NCBI GenBank assembly: GCA_024643305.1
Contig: JAHENE010000060.1
Span: 1-9,579, forward strand
Source of the DNA: Thiobacillaceae bacterium
GTDB taxonomy: Bacteria > Pseudomonadota > Gammaproteobacteria > Burkholderiales > Thiobacillaceae
Direction of reading: 5' to 3'
DNA length: 9,579 nt
The number at the start of each line of letters is the position of its first letter. Positions within the stretch are counted from its first letter, which is position 1. Under the pieces are notes generated by a model. That model was not told the DNA's origin, did no database searches, and saw only the letters and a program-made list of their open reading frames with translations. The position numbers and the translations under genes are program-made. Below, piece by piece: positions 1-6,858 of this stretch.

Positions 1-1
1 C

Positions 2-748
2 AAGCATGGCATCGTTTATATCGATGAAATCGACAAGATTTCACGCAAGGCGGACAACCCTTCCATCACGCGTGATGTTTCCGGTGAGGGTGTTCAGCAG
101 GCGCTGCTCAAACTGATCGAAGGCACTACCGCATCGGTACCGCCTCAGGGCGGGCGCAAGCATCCCAACCAGGAATTCGTGCAGGTGGATACTACCAACA
201 TCCTGTTCGTTTGCGGTGGCGCTTTTGGCGGCCTGGAAAAGGTGATCCGCAGCCGCTCAGAGAAGGGCGGTATAGGCTTTGGCGCCAAGGTCAAAAGCGT
301 TGATGAAAAAAGGCGCGACATGGAGCTCTTGCACACTGTCGAACCTGAAGACCTGATCAAATATGGCCTGATTCCAGAATTTGTCGGGCGTTTGCCGGTT
401 GTTGCAGTGCTGGACGAGTTGGATGAGGCCGCTTTGGTGCAAATTCTGACCGAGCCCAAGAATGCCCTGACCAAGCAGTTCGCCAAGCTGTTCAAGATGG
501 AAGGCGTGGAACTGGAGTTCCGGGAAGCTGCGCTCAATGCGATTGCGAAGAAGGCTCTGGACCGTCGCACCGGCGCTCGCGGACTGCGTTCCATCATTGA
601 ACATGCGCTACTCGACACCATGTTTGACCTTCCCTCCATGGAAAATGTCACCAAGGTGGTCGTGGACGAGCAACTGGTTAATGGTGAAGGTCCCCCATTG
701 ATGATTTATTCGGACCAGCCGGACCAGTCGGCGGCGGCAGGGTCCTGA
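2..748 (+). CDS. clpX: ATP-dependent Clp protease ATP-binding subunit ClpX, C-terminal part (5' end outside window)
   Basis: ClpX is the AAA+ unfoldase that recognises tagged cytoplasmic proteins, unfolds them and threads them into the ClpP peptidase. The reading frame is open from base 2 and gives 248 residues. E. coli ClpX has 424, so about 176 residues (the zinc-binding domain and Walker A) lie upstream of the window. Visible in order are the Walker B motif IVYIDEIDK (fragment residues 4-12, catalytic Glu at 9), the conserved stretch [11 protein letters not shown], a sensor-1 region ILFVCGGAF, the IGF loop that docks on ClpP (residues 91-93) and the sensor-2 GAR motif (191-193, Arg193). 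The stop TGA is at 746-748. In proteobacteria clpP normally lies just upstream, which cannot be seen here. lon follows 128 nt downstream behind a hairpin and its own promoter, so the two are probably only partly co-transcribed. The identification is near certain. Confidence 0.98.
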   Translation, partial: KHGIVYIDEIDKISRKADNPSITRDVSGEGVQQALLKLIEGTTASVPPQGGRKHPNQEFVQVDTTNILFVCGGAFGGLEKVIRSRSEKGGIGFGAKVKSVDEKRRDMELLHTVEPEDLIKYGLIPEFVGRLPVVAVLDELDEAALVQILTEPKNALTKQFAKLFKMEGVELEFREAALNAIAKKALDRRTGARGLRSIIEHALLDTMFDLPSMENVTKVVVDEQLVNGEGPPLMIYSDQPDQSAAAGS

Positions 749-757
749 AAGATGAAC

Positions 758-800
758 AGGGGGCGTCAGAGAATAATTCTCTTCGCCCCCTTGATGTTTT
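758..800 (+). terminator. Probable intrinsic terminator or attenuator after clpX
   Basis: The outer arms AGGGGGCG (758-765) and CGCCCCCT (784-791) pair perfectly over 8 bp. An inner helix AGAGAA/TTCTCT (768-773 with 777-782) extends the hairpin, separated by a small internal loop. The downstream tract TTGATGTTTT is only moderately T-rich, so termination may be partial, leaving some read-through into lon. The distal arm overlaps the presumed -35 element of the lon heat-shock promoter. Confidence 0.6.
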
Positions 801-817
801 ATAAGTCGACCGCATTT
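790..817 (+). promoter_or_regulatory. Sigma-32-like heat-shock promoter of lon
   Basis: CTTGATG (790-796) resembles the sigma-32 -35 element CTTGAAA. After a 13-nt spacer, CCGCATTT (810-817) differs from the -10 consensus CCCCATTT at one base. The C-run before CTTGA also fits heat-shock promoters. Transcription would start near 825, about 50 nt before the lon ATG. lon is a classic sigma-32 target in E. coli; assignment here rests on motif match and gene identity. Confidence 0.6.
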
Positions 818-876
818 GCATATTTGTAATTTTCTGCGCGCGGAGTGTGGAAAAAAGACTTAGATAAGGTGTAATC

Positions 877-3279
877 ATGAGTACTTCAGCCAGCGGCGAT
901 CGCGTTCAACTTCCTCTGTTGCCATTGCGTGATGTTGTGGTTTTTCCGCACATGGTCATCCCCCTGTTTGTCGGCCGGGCCAAGTCGATCAAGGCGCTGG
1001 AAACCTCCATGGAAACCGGCAAGCATATCCTGTTGGTTGCGCAGAAATCAGCGGTGCAGGACGAGCCTTCCATCCTTGATCTTTACGATACCGGCAGCAT
1101 GGCAACCGTGTTGCAAATGCTGAAATTGCCTGATGGCACCGTGAAGGTGCTGGTAGAGGGCAACCAGCGGGCGCGGATTGTTGAAGTGACGGATGAAGGC
1201 ACACATCTGGCCGCTCAGGCCGAACTGATTGAACTGGACGGCAAGGACGACACTGAAGTGGAGGCCATGCGCCGTGCCCTCATGGCTCAGTTTGACCAGT
1301 ACGTCAAACTCAACAAGAAAATCCCACCCGAGATTCTGACCTCGCTTTCAGGTATCGACGAAGGCGGCCGGCTGGCCGACACCATTGTCGCGCACCTGCC
1401 GCTCAAACTGGAGCAGAAGCAGGAAATCCTTGAGATGATCTCGGTTGCCAAGCGCCTGGAGCATCTGATGGGCCTGCTAGAGGCTGAAATCGACATCCTT
1501 CAGGTAGAAAAGCGCATTCGTGGCCGCGTCAAGCGGCAGATGGAGAAATCCCAGCGCGAGTACTATCTCAACGAGCAGGTCAAGGCAATCCAAAAGGAGC
1601 TTGGCGATATCGAAGAAGGTGCCGAGCTGGAAGAACTTGAGCGTCGAGTCAAGGAATCCGGGATGTCCAAGGAGGCCGTGGCCAAGGCTCAGGGCGAGTT
1701 GAAAAAGCTGCGCATGATGTCGCCAATGTCTGCTGAAGCCACTGTCGTGCGCGGCTACATCGAAACCCTGGCCAATCTTCCTTGGAAGAAAAAGACAAAA
1801 ATCAGCAAAGACCTTCTAAAGGCCGAGAAAGTCCTGGATGTGGATCATTATGGGCTGGAAAAGGTCAAGGAACGTATTCTCGAATACCTTGCAGTGCAGC
1901 AGCGCGTCGACAAGGTCAAAGCCCCGATTCTCTGCCTGGTCGGCCCGCCCGGTGTAGGCAAGACCTCGCTTGGTCAATCCATCGCACGCGCCACCAACCG
2001 CAAATTTGTGCGTATGGCATTGGGCGGCGTGCGTGACGAGGCCGAGATTCGTGGTCATCGCCGCACCTACATTGGCTCCATGCCGGGCAAAATCTTGCAG
2101 AGCCTGACCAAGGTTGCTGTGCGCAATCCATTGTTCCTGCTTGATGAAGTGGACAAGATGGGCCAGGACTTCCGCGGCGATCCTTCCTCGGCTTTGCTGG
2201 AGGTGCTGGACCCGGAACAGAACCATACTTTCCAGGACCATTACATTGAGGTTGAGTACGACCTGTCGGACGTCATGTTCGTAGCAACTGCCAATACCAT
2301 GAATATTCCGGCTCCGCTACTTGACCGCATGGAAGTGATCCGTCTCTCCGGCTACACCGAAGACGAAAAGATCAACATCGCCCAGCGCTACCTGGTACCC
2401 AAGCAGATGAAGGCAAATGGTCTCAAGGAAAGCGAATTTGCCATTGCAGAATCCGCTTTGCGCGATGTCGTGCGCTATTACACCCGGGAAGCAGGTGTGC
2501 GAAGTCTCGACCGCGATATATCAAAAATCTGCCGCAAGGCAGTGAAGGCCCTGTTGCTCAAAAAGAACAAGGGCAAGATTTCGGTCACTGCGCGCAATCT
2601 GGAAAAATATCTTGGCGTGCACCGCTTTAGCTATGGCATCGCCGAAAAGCACAACCAGGTTGGGCAGGTAACGGGATTGGCCTGGACCGAGGTGGGGGGT
2701 GAACTCTTGACCATCGAGGCTGTGAAGCTGCCGGGCAAGGGCAAGATGACGACTACAGGCAAGCTTGGCGAAGTCATGCAGGAATCGATTCAGGCCGCCA
2801 TGTCGGTTGTGCGATCGCGTGCCCGCCAACTGGGCATCCCCGAGAACTTCCATGAGAAACATGACCTGCACATCCATATGCCTGAAGGTGCTACGCCCAA
2901 GGATGGCCCAAGTGCAGGTATCGCGATTTCTACCGCGGTTGTGTCGGTGCTCACAGGAATTCCCGTTCGCTGCGATGTGGCCATGACTGGCGAAATCACA
3001 TTGCGTGGTGAAGTACTTCCCATCGGTGGCTTGAAGGAGAAACTGCTTGCTGCGCATCGTGGTGGCATCAAGCTGGTGATGATCCCTGAGGAGAACGTCA
3101 AGGATTTGACGGAGATTCCGGATAACATCAAAAATCGGCTTGATATTCATCCCGTCAAGTGGATAGACCAGGTGCTGAAAATCGCACTTGAGCGCCAGCC
3201 AGAACCGCTGTCTGACGATGTTGCCACGGAAGCAGTGCCTCAAACCGAGACCGTTGAGCAACCTTCCATCAAACATTGA
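877..3279 (+). CDS. lon: ATP-dependent protease Lon (LonA type)
   Basis: Lon is a homohexameric cytoplasmic AAA+ serine protease that degrades misfolded proteins and short-lived regulators. The product is 800 aa (E. coli 784). Residues of about 10-205 form the N-terminal substrate-recognition domain ([18 protein letters not shown]). A charged helical linker follows to about residue 310. Walker [10 protein letters not shown] is at 356-364 (Lys362) and Walker B FLLDEVDK has Asp423/Glu424. The C-terminal protease domain has DGPSAG with catalytic Ser679 and [10 protein letters not shown] with Lys722; these numbers equal those of E. coli Lon. The tail beyond the conserved core (about 770-800) is acidic and probably disordered. 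The ATG at 877 is preceded by AAGGTG (866-871) at 5-nt spacing, and the LPLLPLRD motif begins close to it, which fixes the start. A sigma-32-like promoter lies upstream and a strong terminator downstream, so the gene is probably monocistronic and heat-inducible. Confidence 0.99.
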   Translation: MSTSASGDRVQLPLLPLRDVVVFPHMVIPLFVGRAKSIKALETSMETGKHILLVAQKSAVQDEPSILDLYDTGSMATVLQMLKLPDGTVKVLVEGNQRARIVEVTDEGTHLAAQAELIELDGKDDTEVEAMRRALMAQFDQYVKLNKKIPPEILTSLSGIDEGGRLADTIVAHLPLKLEQKQEILEMISVAKRLEHLMGLLEAEIDILQVEKRIRGRVKRQMEKSQREYYLNEQVKAIQKELGDIEEGAELEELERRVKESGMSKEAVAKAQGELKKLRMMSPMSAEATVVRGYIETLANLPWKKKTKISKDLLKAEKVLDVDHYGLEKVKERILEYLAVQQRVDKVKAPILCLVGPPGVGKTSLGQSIARATNRKFVRMALGGVRDEAEIRGHRRTYIGSMPGKILQSLTKVAVRNPLFLLDEVDKMGQDFRGDPSSALLEVLDPEQNHTFQDHYIEVEYDLSDVMFVATANTMNIPAPLLDRMEVIRLSGYTEDEKINIAQRYLVPKQMKANGLKESEFAIAESALRDVVRYYTREAGVRSLDRDISKICRKAVKALLLKKNKGKISVTARNLEKYLGVHRFSYGIAEKHNQVGQVTGLAWTEVGGELLTIEAVKLPGKGKMTTTGKLGEVMQESIQAAMSVVRSRARQLGIPENFHEKHDLHIHMPEGATPKDGPSAGIAISTAVVSVLTGIPVRCDVAMTGEITLRGEVLPIGGLKEKLLAAHRGGIKLVMIPEENVKDLTEIPDNIKNRLDIHPVKWIDQVLKIALERQPEPLSDDVATEAVPQTETVEQPSIKH

Positions 3280-3303
3280 ATCGATAGTTAAAGCTTTTGA
3301 AGT

Positions 3304-3334
3304 AAAAAATCCCGTCATGTGGCGGGATTTTTTA
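3304..3334 (+). terminator. Intrinsic terminator of lon
   Basis: AAAAAATCCCG (3304-3314) and CGGGATTTTTT (3323-3333) form an 11-bp perfect stem with an 8-nt loop (3315-3322) and a T-run. It starts 24 nt after the lon stop and separates lon from the hupB promoter. The A-tract on the left arm means it could also work on the opposite strand, but no gene there needs it. Confidence 0.93.
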
Positions 3335-3372
3335 TTGACCTTTTATTTTTTTATGCATCGCCTGAAAACCGC

Positions 3373-3402
3373 TTGACACAAGGCTTTGCGGGTTGTTATA
3401 AA
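3373..3402 (+). promoter_or_regulatory. Sigma-70 promoter of hupB (and probably the two tRNAs)
   Basis: TTGACA (3373-3378) is a perfect -35 hexamer. After 18 nt, TATAAA (3397-3402) matches the -10 consensus at five of six bases. The predicted start is near 3409, giving a leader of about 45 nt before the hupB GTG. This is the strongest-looking promoter in the window, fitting an abundant nucleoid protein and downstream tRNAs. Confidence 0.85.
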
Positions 3403-3407
3403 GCCGC

Positions 3408-3425
3408 CACAGGATATTTCCTGTG
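3408..3425 (+). repeat. Inverted repeat at the predicted hupB transcription start
   Basis: CACAGGA (3408-3414) and TCCTGTG (3419-3425) are perfect 7-bp arms around TATT. The repeat begins at the predicted +1. It could be a 5'-terminal RNA hairpin protecting the transcript or a protein-binding site; the sequence alone does not decide. Confidence 0.55.
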
Positions 3426-3453
3426 CTTACGTAATTGTGAAAGGGGACAACAC

Positions 3454-3726
3454 GTGAACAAATCCGAATTGATCGATGCCATTGCAGATTCTGCCGATAT
3501 TTCCAAGGCTGCTGCTGGCCGCGCCCTGGATGCGACAGTGGATGCGGTGAAAAAAGCTTTGAAGAAAAGCGATATGGTTACCCTGGTAGGTTTTGGCACC
3601 TTCTATGTTGGCAAGCGTGCTGCGCGAACCGGCCGCAATCCCCGAACCGGCGCCGCCATTAAAATCAAGGCTGCAAAAGTTCCCAAGTTTCGTGCTGGCA
3701 AAGGTTTGAAAGATGCGATAAACTAA
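3454..3726 (+). CDS. hupB: DNA-binding protein HU (HU-beta type)
   Basis: HU is a small dimeric nucleoid protein that bends and compacts DNA without strong sequence specificity. The product is 90 aa, the standard HU length, starting [19 protein letters not shown]. The core VTLVGFGTF is at 42-50. The DNA-binding arm contains GRNPRTG with the intercalating Pro63 in RNP (61-63), and the C-terminal helix ends in GKGLKDAIN. The GTG start at 3454 is chosen over the in-frame ATG at 3319 because that ATG lies upstream of the predicted promoter, the protein from GTG aligns with HU from its first residue, and AAGGGGA (3441-3447) sits 6 nt before it. The gene ends with tandem in-frame stops TAA-TGA (3724-3729). 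The order lon-hupB-ppiD is conserved in proteobacteria; here two tRNA genes follow hupB directly. Confidence 0.97.
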   Translation: MNKSELIDAIADSADISKAAAGRALDATVDAVKKALKKSDMVTLVGFGTFYVGKRAARTGRNPRTGAAIKIKAAKVPKFRAGKGLKDAIN

Positions 3727-3737
3727 TGAGCTTTGCT

Positions 3738-3813
3738 GGGTGCTTAGCTCAGCTGGTAGAGCGTCGCCCTTACAAGGCGAATGTCGGCGGTTCGAACCCG
3801 TCAGCACCCACCA
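3738..3813 (+). tRNA. tRNA-Val, anticodon TAC
   Basis: This 76-nt cloverleaf includes encoded CCA (3811-3813). The acceptor arms GGGTGCT (3738-3744) and AGCACCC (3803-3809) pair fully, with discriminator A3810. The anticodon stem TCGCC/GGCGA (3764-3768, 3776-3780) closes the loop CTTACAA with anticodon TAC at 3771-3773, reading GTA and probably other valine codons. The T-arm carries GTTCGAA. It begins 11 nt after the hupB stop with no promoter or terminator between, so it is probably processed from the hupB transcript. Confidence 0.98.
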
Positions 3814-3848
3814 GCCTGATTAGGTAAGTAAATAGATCGAGAAATTTT

Positions 3849-3925
3849 GGAGCGGTAGTTCAGTTGGTTAGAATACCGGCCTGTCACGCCGGGGGTCGCG
3901 GGTTCGAGTCCCGTCCGCTCCGCCA
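3849..3925 (+). tRNA. tRNA-Asp, anticodon GTC
   Basis: This 77-nt cloverleaf includes encoded CCA (3923-3925). The acceptor arms GGAGCGG (3849-3855) and CCGCTCC (3915-3921) pair fully; the discriminator is G3922, as expected for tRNA-Asp. The anticodon stem CCGGC/GCCGG (3876-3880, 3888-3892) holds loop CTGTCAC with anticodon GTC at 3883-3885. It lies 35 nt after tRNA-Val; the AT-rich spacer shows no promoter. A terminator follows 5 nt after CCA. Confidence 0.98.
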
Positions 3926-3930
3926 ACAAC

Positions 3931-3960
3931 AAAAAAAGCGAACGCAAGTTCGCTTTTTTT
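3931..3960 (+). terminator. Intrinsic terminator of the hupB-tRNA unit
   Basis: AAAAAAAGCGAAC (3931-3943) and GTTCGCTTTTTTT (3948-3960) form a 13-bp perfect stem closed by a GCAA (GNRA) tetraloop, with a seven-T run. It ends the hupB-tRNA-Val-tRNA-Asp unit. The following 79 nt up to ppiD (3961-4039) contain no promoter I can defend. Confidence 0.96.
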
Positions 3961-4039
3961 ATTTCCGCGCTTTAGTTAACACAGGGCCGCCATTTCAGGC
4001 GACAATTTAGACTTTACTGTTGTATTCAGAGACACGCAC

Positions 4040-5935
4040 ATGTTGGAAGCCATTCGTAGTCGCGCACAGGGTTGGTTGGCCAAGCTCATCCTGGCCCTGA
4101 TCACCGTTCCTTTTGCCCTCTGGGGGATAGATTCATATTTCAGGTCCGGAGGCAAAACCGAGGTTGTCGCCAAGGTGGGCGATGGGGAAATCACCCGTCA
4201 ATATTTCCAGGAAACGCTCAAGGAACAAATTGATCGGATGCGCCGTTCCCAGGGGCCAAACTTTGATCCTGCAGCGACCGAGTCCAGCGAGTTTCGCGAG
4301 ATGGTGTTGAATGCGCTGATCGAAGAAGAGGCAATGATGCAAGAGGCCATTGCGGCCAAGTTGCAGGTACGGGATTCCCAGATTGCAGCAGTGCTTCAAC
4401 AGATCCCTCCATTCCAGGAGGATGGCAAGTTTTCGCCGGAGAAGTACAAGCGCGTGCTGGCTCAGCGTGGCTACACCCCCGCTTATTTTGAACATCGTCT
4501 GCGTCGAGACATTACGCTGGAAGTTTTGCGTCAACCGATGCTTGTTGGGGCTTTGGTATCCTCGACTTCTGCCGACCTGACGGCCAAAGTCGCAGGCCAA
4601 AGACGTGAAGTCTCCTGGCATGAAATCAGCCCCACTGTCGTTGCTAGCCAGGTTAATGTTTCTGACAAGGACATCCAAAGCTACTTTGAGGCCCATAAGG
4701 CGGATTACACTGAACCGGAGGCTGTCAGGGTGGAGTATGCCGTTCTATCCCTGGACGAACTGGCCAAGTCAATTCATCCTGCGGAGAAGGAAGTCGAGGA
4801 CTATTTTGCTGCCAATGCAGCAAAACTTGGCCCGCCTGAAGAACGTAGTGCCAGCCATATTCTGATTTCTGCACCGGAAGGCGATGCAAATGCGCGCAAG
4901 CAGGCAAAGGCCAAAGCGGAAGAACTATTGGCGGCGGTGAACAAGTCCCCGCAATCTTTTGCAGGACTCGCCAAACGTGAATCCCAGGATACCGGTTCTG
5001 CTTCTGCGGGCGGCAGTCTTGGTAGTTTTGGTCGGGGCATGATGGTGAAGCCTTTTGAGGATGCCGTGTTTTCCATGAAACCTGGCGAAACCCGGCTTGT
5101 GGAGACAACTTTTGGTTTCCATGTCATCCGCCTGGATGGAATCAAATCCAGCACGCCAAGCCTTGCCTCGGTGCGCACGCAGATTGAAGACGAAATCAGA
5201 AGGCAGCAGGCGCAGAAACGTTATGCAGAAGCCGCTGATAATTTCAGCAACATTGTTTATGAGCGGGCTGATAGCCTGAGTCATGCTGCAGACGCATTGA
5301 AGCTTCCCATCAAGACAAGCAACTGGATGACGAAAAAAGGTACGCCTGCCGAGCCCTTTAATTCCCCTAAGGTGCTTGATGCCATTTTTGCAGCAGATGC
5401 GATCAAGAGTCGGCAGAACGTCGAGCCGATTGAAATCAACCGCAATACCATGGTCGCTGTTCGTGTGATTGAACATCGTCCAGTCAAACAGAAAGTCCTC
5501 GCGGAAGTATCCTCGGCCATTAGGGAGAAGCTTGTGGCAGAGCAAACGGCCGAGCTTGCCGTAAAGCAGGGGGAATCGCAGATTGAGGGACTGAAGCAGG
5601 GCAAGGAGCCGGCTGGAGTCAACTGGTCGGAATTCAAGGTGGTTGGGCGCCAGCAGACCGAAGGCCTCGATGCCAAAAGCATACAGGCTATCATGCGCGC
5701 GGATACCGGCAAGTTGCCTTCGTATACAGGGGTGACCATGCCGAATGGCGGTTATCGTATCATTCGCGTGATGCGAGTTATCGACGAATCCGAGCCAAAT
5801 GCCTTGTTGCGTTCAGCAGTTCAGGGTGGTTTGAAGCAGGCATATGCCCGTGCTGATGCCTTGGCCCAGGCTGACTTGGCGAAAGCTGCCCAGAAGACTG
5901 AAATCAAGTCGGGAGCGTTGGATAAAAAAGAGTAA
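4040..5935 (+). CDS. ppiD: Periplasmic chaperone/peptidyl-prolyl isomerase PpiD
   Basis: PpiD is an inner-membrane-anchored periplasmic chaperone that contacts newly translocated proteins at the Sec translocon. The product is 631 aa (E. coli 623). A short N-terminus (RSRAQGW) precedes one membrane helix at about 13-30, without a cleavage site. A SurA-like chaperone region follows, and residues of about 266-365 form a parvulin domain: SHILIS with His273, the GGSLGSFGRG loop, MVKPFEDAVFSM with Met335 and Phe339, and FGFHVIRL with His361. The rest is a second alpha-rich chaperone region (about 366-631) rich in Lys and Gln. The start at 4040 is supported by the adjacent membrane anchor, although the Shine-Dalgarno is weak (at best AGAGA). 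A shared terminator with fabI follows. SurA and PrsA are alternatives, but the uncleaved anchor, the length and the hupB neighbourhood favour PpiD. The His residues match active parvulins, unlike E. coli PpiD as I recall its sequence. Confidence 0.95.
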   Translation: MLEAIRSRAQGWLAKLILALITVPFALWGIDSYFRSGGKTEVVAKVGDGEITRQYFQETLKEQIDRMRRSQGPNFDPAATESSEFREMVLNALIEEEAMMQEAIAAKLQVRDSQIAAVLQQIPPFQEDGKFSPEKYKRVLAQRGYTPAYFEHRLRRDITLEVLRQPMLVGALVSSTSADLTAKVAGQRREVSWHEISPTVVASQVNVSDKDIQSYFEAHKADYTEPEAVRVEYAVLSLDELAKSIHPAEKEVEDYFAANAAKLGPPEERSASHILISAPEGDANARKQAKAKAEELLAAVNKSPQSFAGLAKRESQDTGSASAGGSLGSFGRGMMVKPFEDAVFSMKPGETRLVETTFGFHVIRLDGIKSSTPSLASVRTQIEDEIRRQQAQKRYAEAADNFSNIVYERADSLSHAADALKLPIKTSNWMTKKGTPAEPFNSPKVLDAIFAADAIKSRQNVEPIEINRNTMVAVRVIEHRPVKQKVLAEVSSAIREKLVAEQTAELAVKQGESQIEGLKQGKEPAGVNWSEFKVVGRQQTEGLDAKSIQAIMRADTGKLPSYTGVTMPNGGYRIIRVMRVIDESEPNALLRSAVQGGLKQAYARADALAQADLAKAAQKTEIKSGALDKKE

Positions 5936-5944
5936 TCGTCCGAT

Positions 5945-5982
5945 CCAACAAAAAACGCGCCTTTGGGCGCGTTTTTTGTTGG
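5945..5982. terminator. Bidirectional terminator between convergent ppiD and fabI
   Basis: A 17-bp perfect stem (5945-5961 with 5966-5982) encloses the 4-nt loop TTTG. The core is ACGCGCC/GGGCGCGT flanked by A6 on the left and T6 on the right, so each strand ends its hairpin with a U-run. It starts 9 nt after the ppiD stop and 16 nt beyond the fabI stop, serving both genes. Confidence 0.95.
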
Positions 5983-5998
5983 TGTCGGCGGGACAGCC

Positions 5999-6781
5999 TT
6001 AAAGGCTGGCTCCGACGGTGGTGTTAAAGCCGGCGTCCACGTACGTGATCTCACCAGTAATACCGGAAGCCAGATCAGACAACATGAAAGCCGCGGCATT
6101 GCCCACTTCTTCAATTGTCACATTGCGTCGCAAGGGGGCCTGTTTCTCTACATGGTTAAGAATGCCATTGAACCCGGCGATGCCACCGGCAGCCAGGGTC
6201 TTGATCGGGCCGGCGGATATTGCGTTGACACGGATGCCCTGCGGCCCCAGGCTTTGCGCCATGTAATACACGCTGGACTCCAGACTGGCCTTGGCCAAGC
6301 CCATGACGTTGTAGTTCGGCACTGAGCGGATGGCGCCAAGATAGGACAGCGCCAGCAGCGCGCCGTTGCGTCCTTGCATCATGGGACGCGCAGCTTTGGC
6401 CAGCGCAGGGAAACTGTAGCTGGAAATGTCATGCGCCACACGGAAATCCTCGCGTGAGACCGAATCGAGGAAATCTCCGGCCAATGCCGCCTTGTTTACG
6501 AAGGCAATGGAATGCACCAGACCATCCAGGCCATCCCATTTTTTGCCCAGTTCCGCGAAGACCTCGGCAATCTGTTCATCGCTAGAAACATCGCAGGGCA
6601 GCGCGATATCCGATCCGAACTCCTTGGCAAAATCGACGACCCGCTCTTTTGCGCGCTCGCCCTGATAGGTAAAAGCGAGTTCCGCGCCTTCGCGCCTGCA
6701 CGCGCTGGCGATGCCGTAGGCGATGGAGCGGTTGCTGATCAGCCCGGTGATGAGGATTTTTTTGCCGGCAAGAAAGCCCAT
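5999..6781 (-). CDS. fabI: Enoyl-[acyl-carrier-protein] reductase (NADH), FabI
   Basis: FabI performs the last step of each fatty-acid elongation cycle, reducing trans-2-enoyl-ACP with NADH. It is a cytoplasmic tetramer of the short-chain dehydrogenase fold and the target of triclosan. The product is 260 aa (E. coli 262). The nucleotide-binding loop is [14 protein letters not shown] (12-25), followed by CDVSS (63-67) and VHSIAF (89-94). The catalytic residues Tyr147, Tyr157 and Lys164 in SYLGA and YNVMGLAK correspond to E. coli Tyr146/Tyr156/Lys163, shifted by one residue. [15 protein letters not shown] (184-198) completes the family signature. The chosen start gives MGFLAGKK, matching E. coli MGFLSGKR, and has AGAAGGA (complement of 6788-6794) 6 nt upstream. 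An in-frame ATG farther upstream (6824-6826 complement) lies above the predicted -10 and is rejected. The gene is monocistronic, convergent with ppiD and divergent from the transporter genes. Confidence 0.98.
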   Translation of the reverse strand: MGFLAGKKILITGLISNRSIAYGIASACRREGAELAFTYQGERAKERVVDFAKEFGSDIALPCDVSSDEQIAEVFAELGKKWDGLDGLVHSIAFVNKAALAGDFLDSVSREDFRVAHDISSYSFPALAKAARPMMQGRNGALLALSYLGAIRSVPNYNVMGLAKASLESSVYYMAQSLGPQGIRVNAISAGPIKTLAAGGIAGFNGILNHVEKQAPLRRNVTIEEVGNAAAFMLSDLASGITGEITYVDAGFNTTVGASL

Positions 6782-6785
6782 GTCA

Positions 6786-6810
6786 CGTCCTTCTGCAAAA
6801 ATGAAGGACG
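6786..6810 (-). promoter_or_regulatory. Inverted repeat overlapping the fabI ribosome binding site
   Basis: CGTCCTTC (6786-6793) and GAAGGACG (6803-6810) are perfect 8-bp arms around a 9-nt loop. On the fabI strand the arm nearest the gene is GAAGGACG, which contains the Shine-Dalgarno. The other arm ends 1 nt from the predicted -10. It can act as an operator around +1 or, if transcription begins farther upstream, as an RNA hairpin hiding the ribosome binding site. Confidence 0.6.
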
Positions 6811-6811
6811 A

Positions 6812-6817
6812 ATTATA
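6812..6817 (-). promoter_or_regulatory. Predicted -10 element of the fabI promoter
   Basis: The minus strand reads TATAAT, a perfect -10 hexamer, giving a start near 6805 and a leader of about 24 nt. I see no good -35 hexamer at 15-19 nt spacing and no extended TG motif. Either an activator helps this promoter or the element is fortuitous. Confidence 0.5.
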
Positions 6818-6819
6818 CG

Positions 6820-6850
6820 CTGACATGGTTCGAAGGCTTCTTGGTACACT
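6820..6850 (+). promoter_or_regulatory. Predicted promoter of the ABC transporter genes
   Basis: CTGACA (6820-6825, five of six bases of TTGACA) is followed after 19 nt by TACACT (6845-6850). An upstream TG at 6842-6843 makes it an extended -10. The predicted start near 6857 lies only about 2 nt before the ATG at 6859. The -35 abuts the fabI -10 on the other strand, so the two promoters probably compete. Confidence 0.45.
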
Positions 6851-6858
6851 ATCTGCCC

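Noticed and set aside
2521..3318. Long antisense open frame (265 codons) within lon.
   Set aside because: It lies wholly opposite conserved lon sequence, has no recognisable domain or ribosome binding site, and fits a codon-bias shadow.
3319..3453. In-frame ATG extension that would give HU 45 extra N-terminal residues.
   Set aside because: It begins inside the lon terminator and upstream of the hupB promoter, and the GTG at 3454 has a good ribosome binding site and matches the family N-terminus.
3961..4039. Search for a promoter, sigma-E site or CpxR box for ppiD.
   Set aside because: Candidate -10 hexamers such as TAGACT (4008-4013) have no partner -35 at a usual spacing, and no GTAAA-N5-GTAAA or GAACTT-type element was found.
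6500..6517. Ala93 of FabI occupies the position of E. coli Gly93, where changes (for example G93V) give triclosan resistance.
   Set aside because: Alanine is the natural residue at this place in other FabI proteins, including the triclosan-sensitive S. aureus enzyme (SIAF motif), so it does not indicate resistance.
6832..6840. Short palindrome GAAGGCTTC between the divergent promoters.
   Set aside because: Nine bases of symmetry occur often by chance, and it has no second copy at a fixed spacing.
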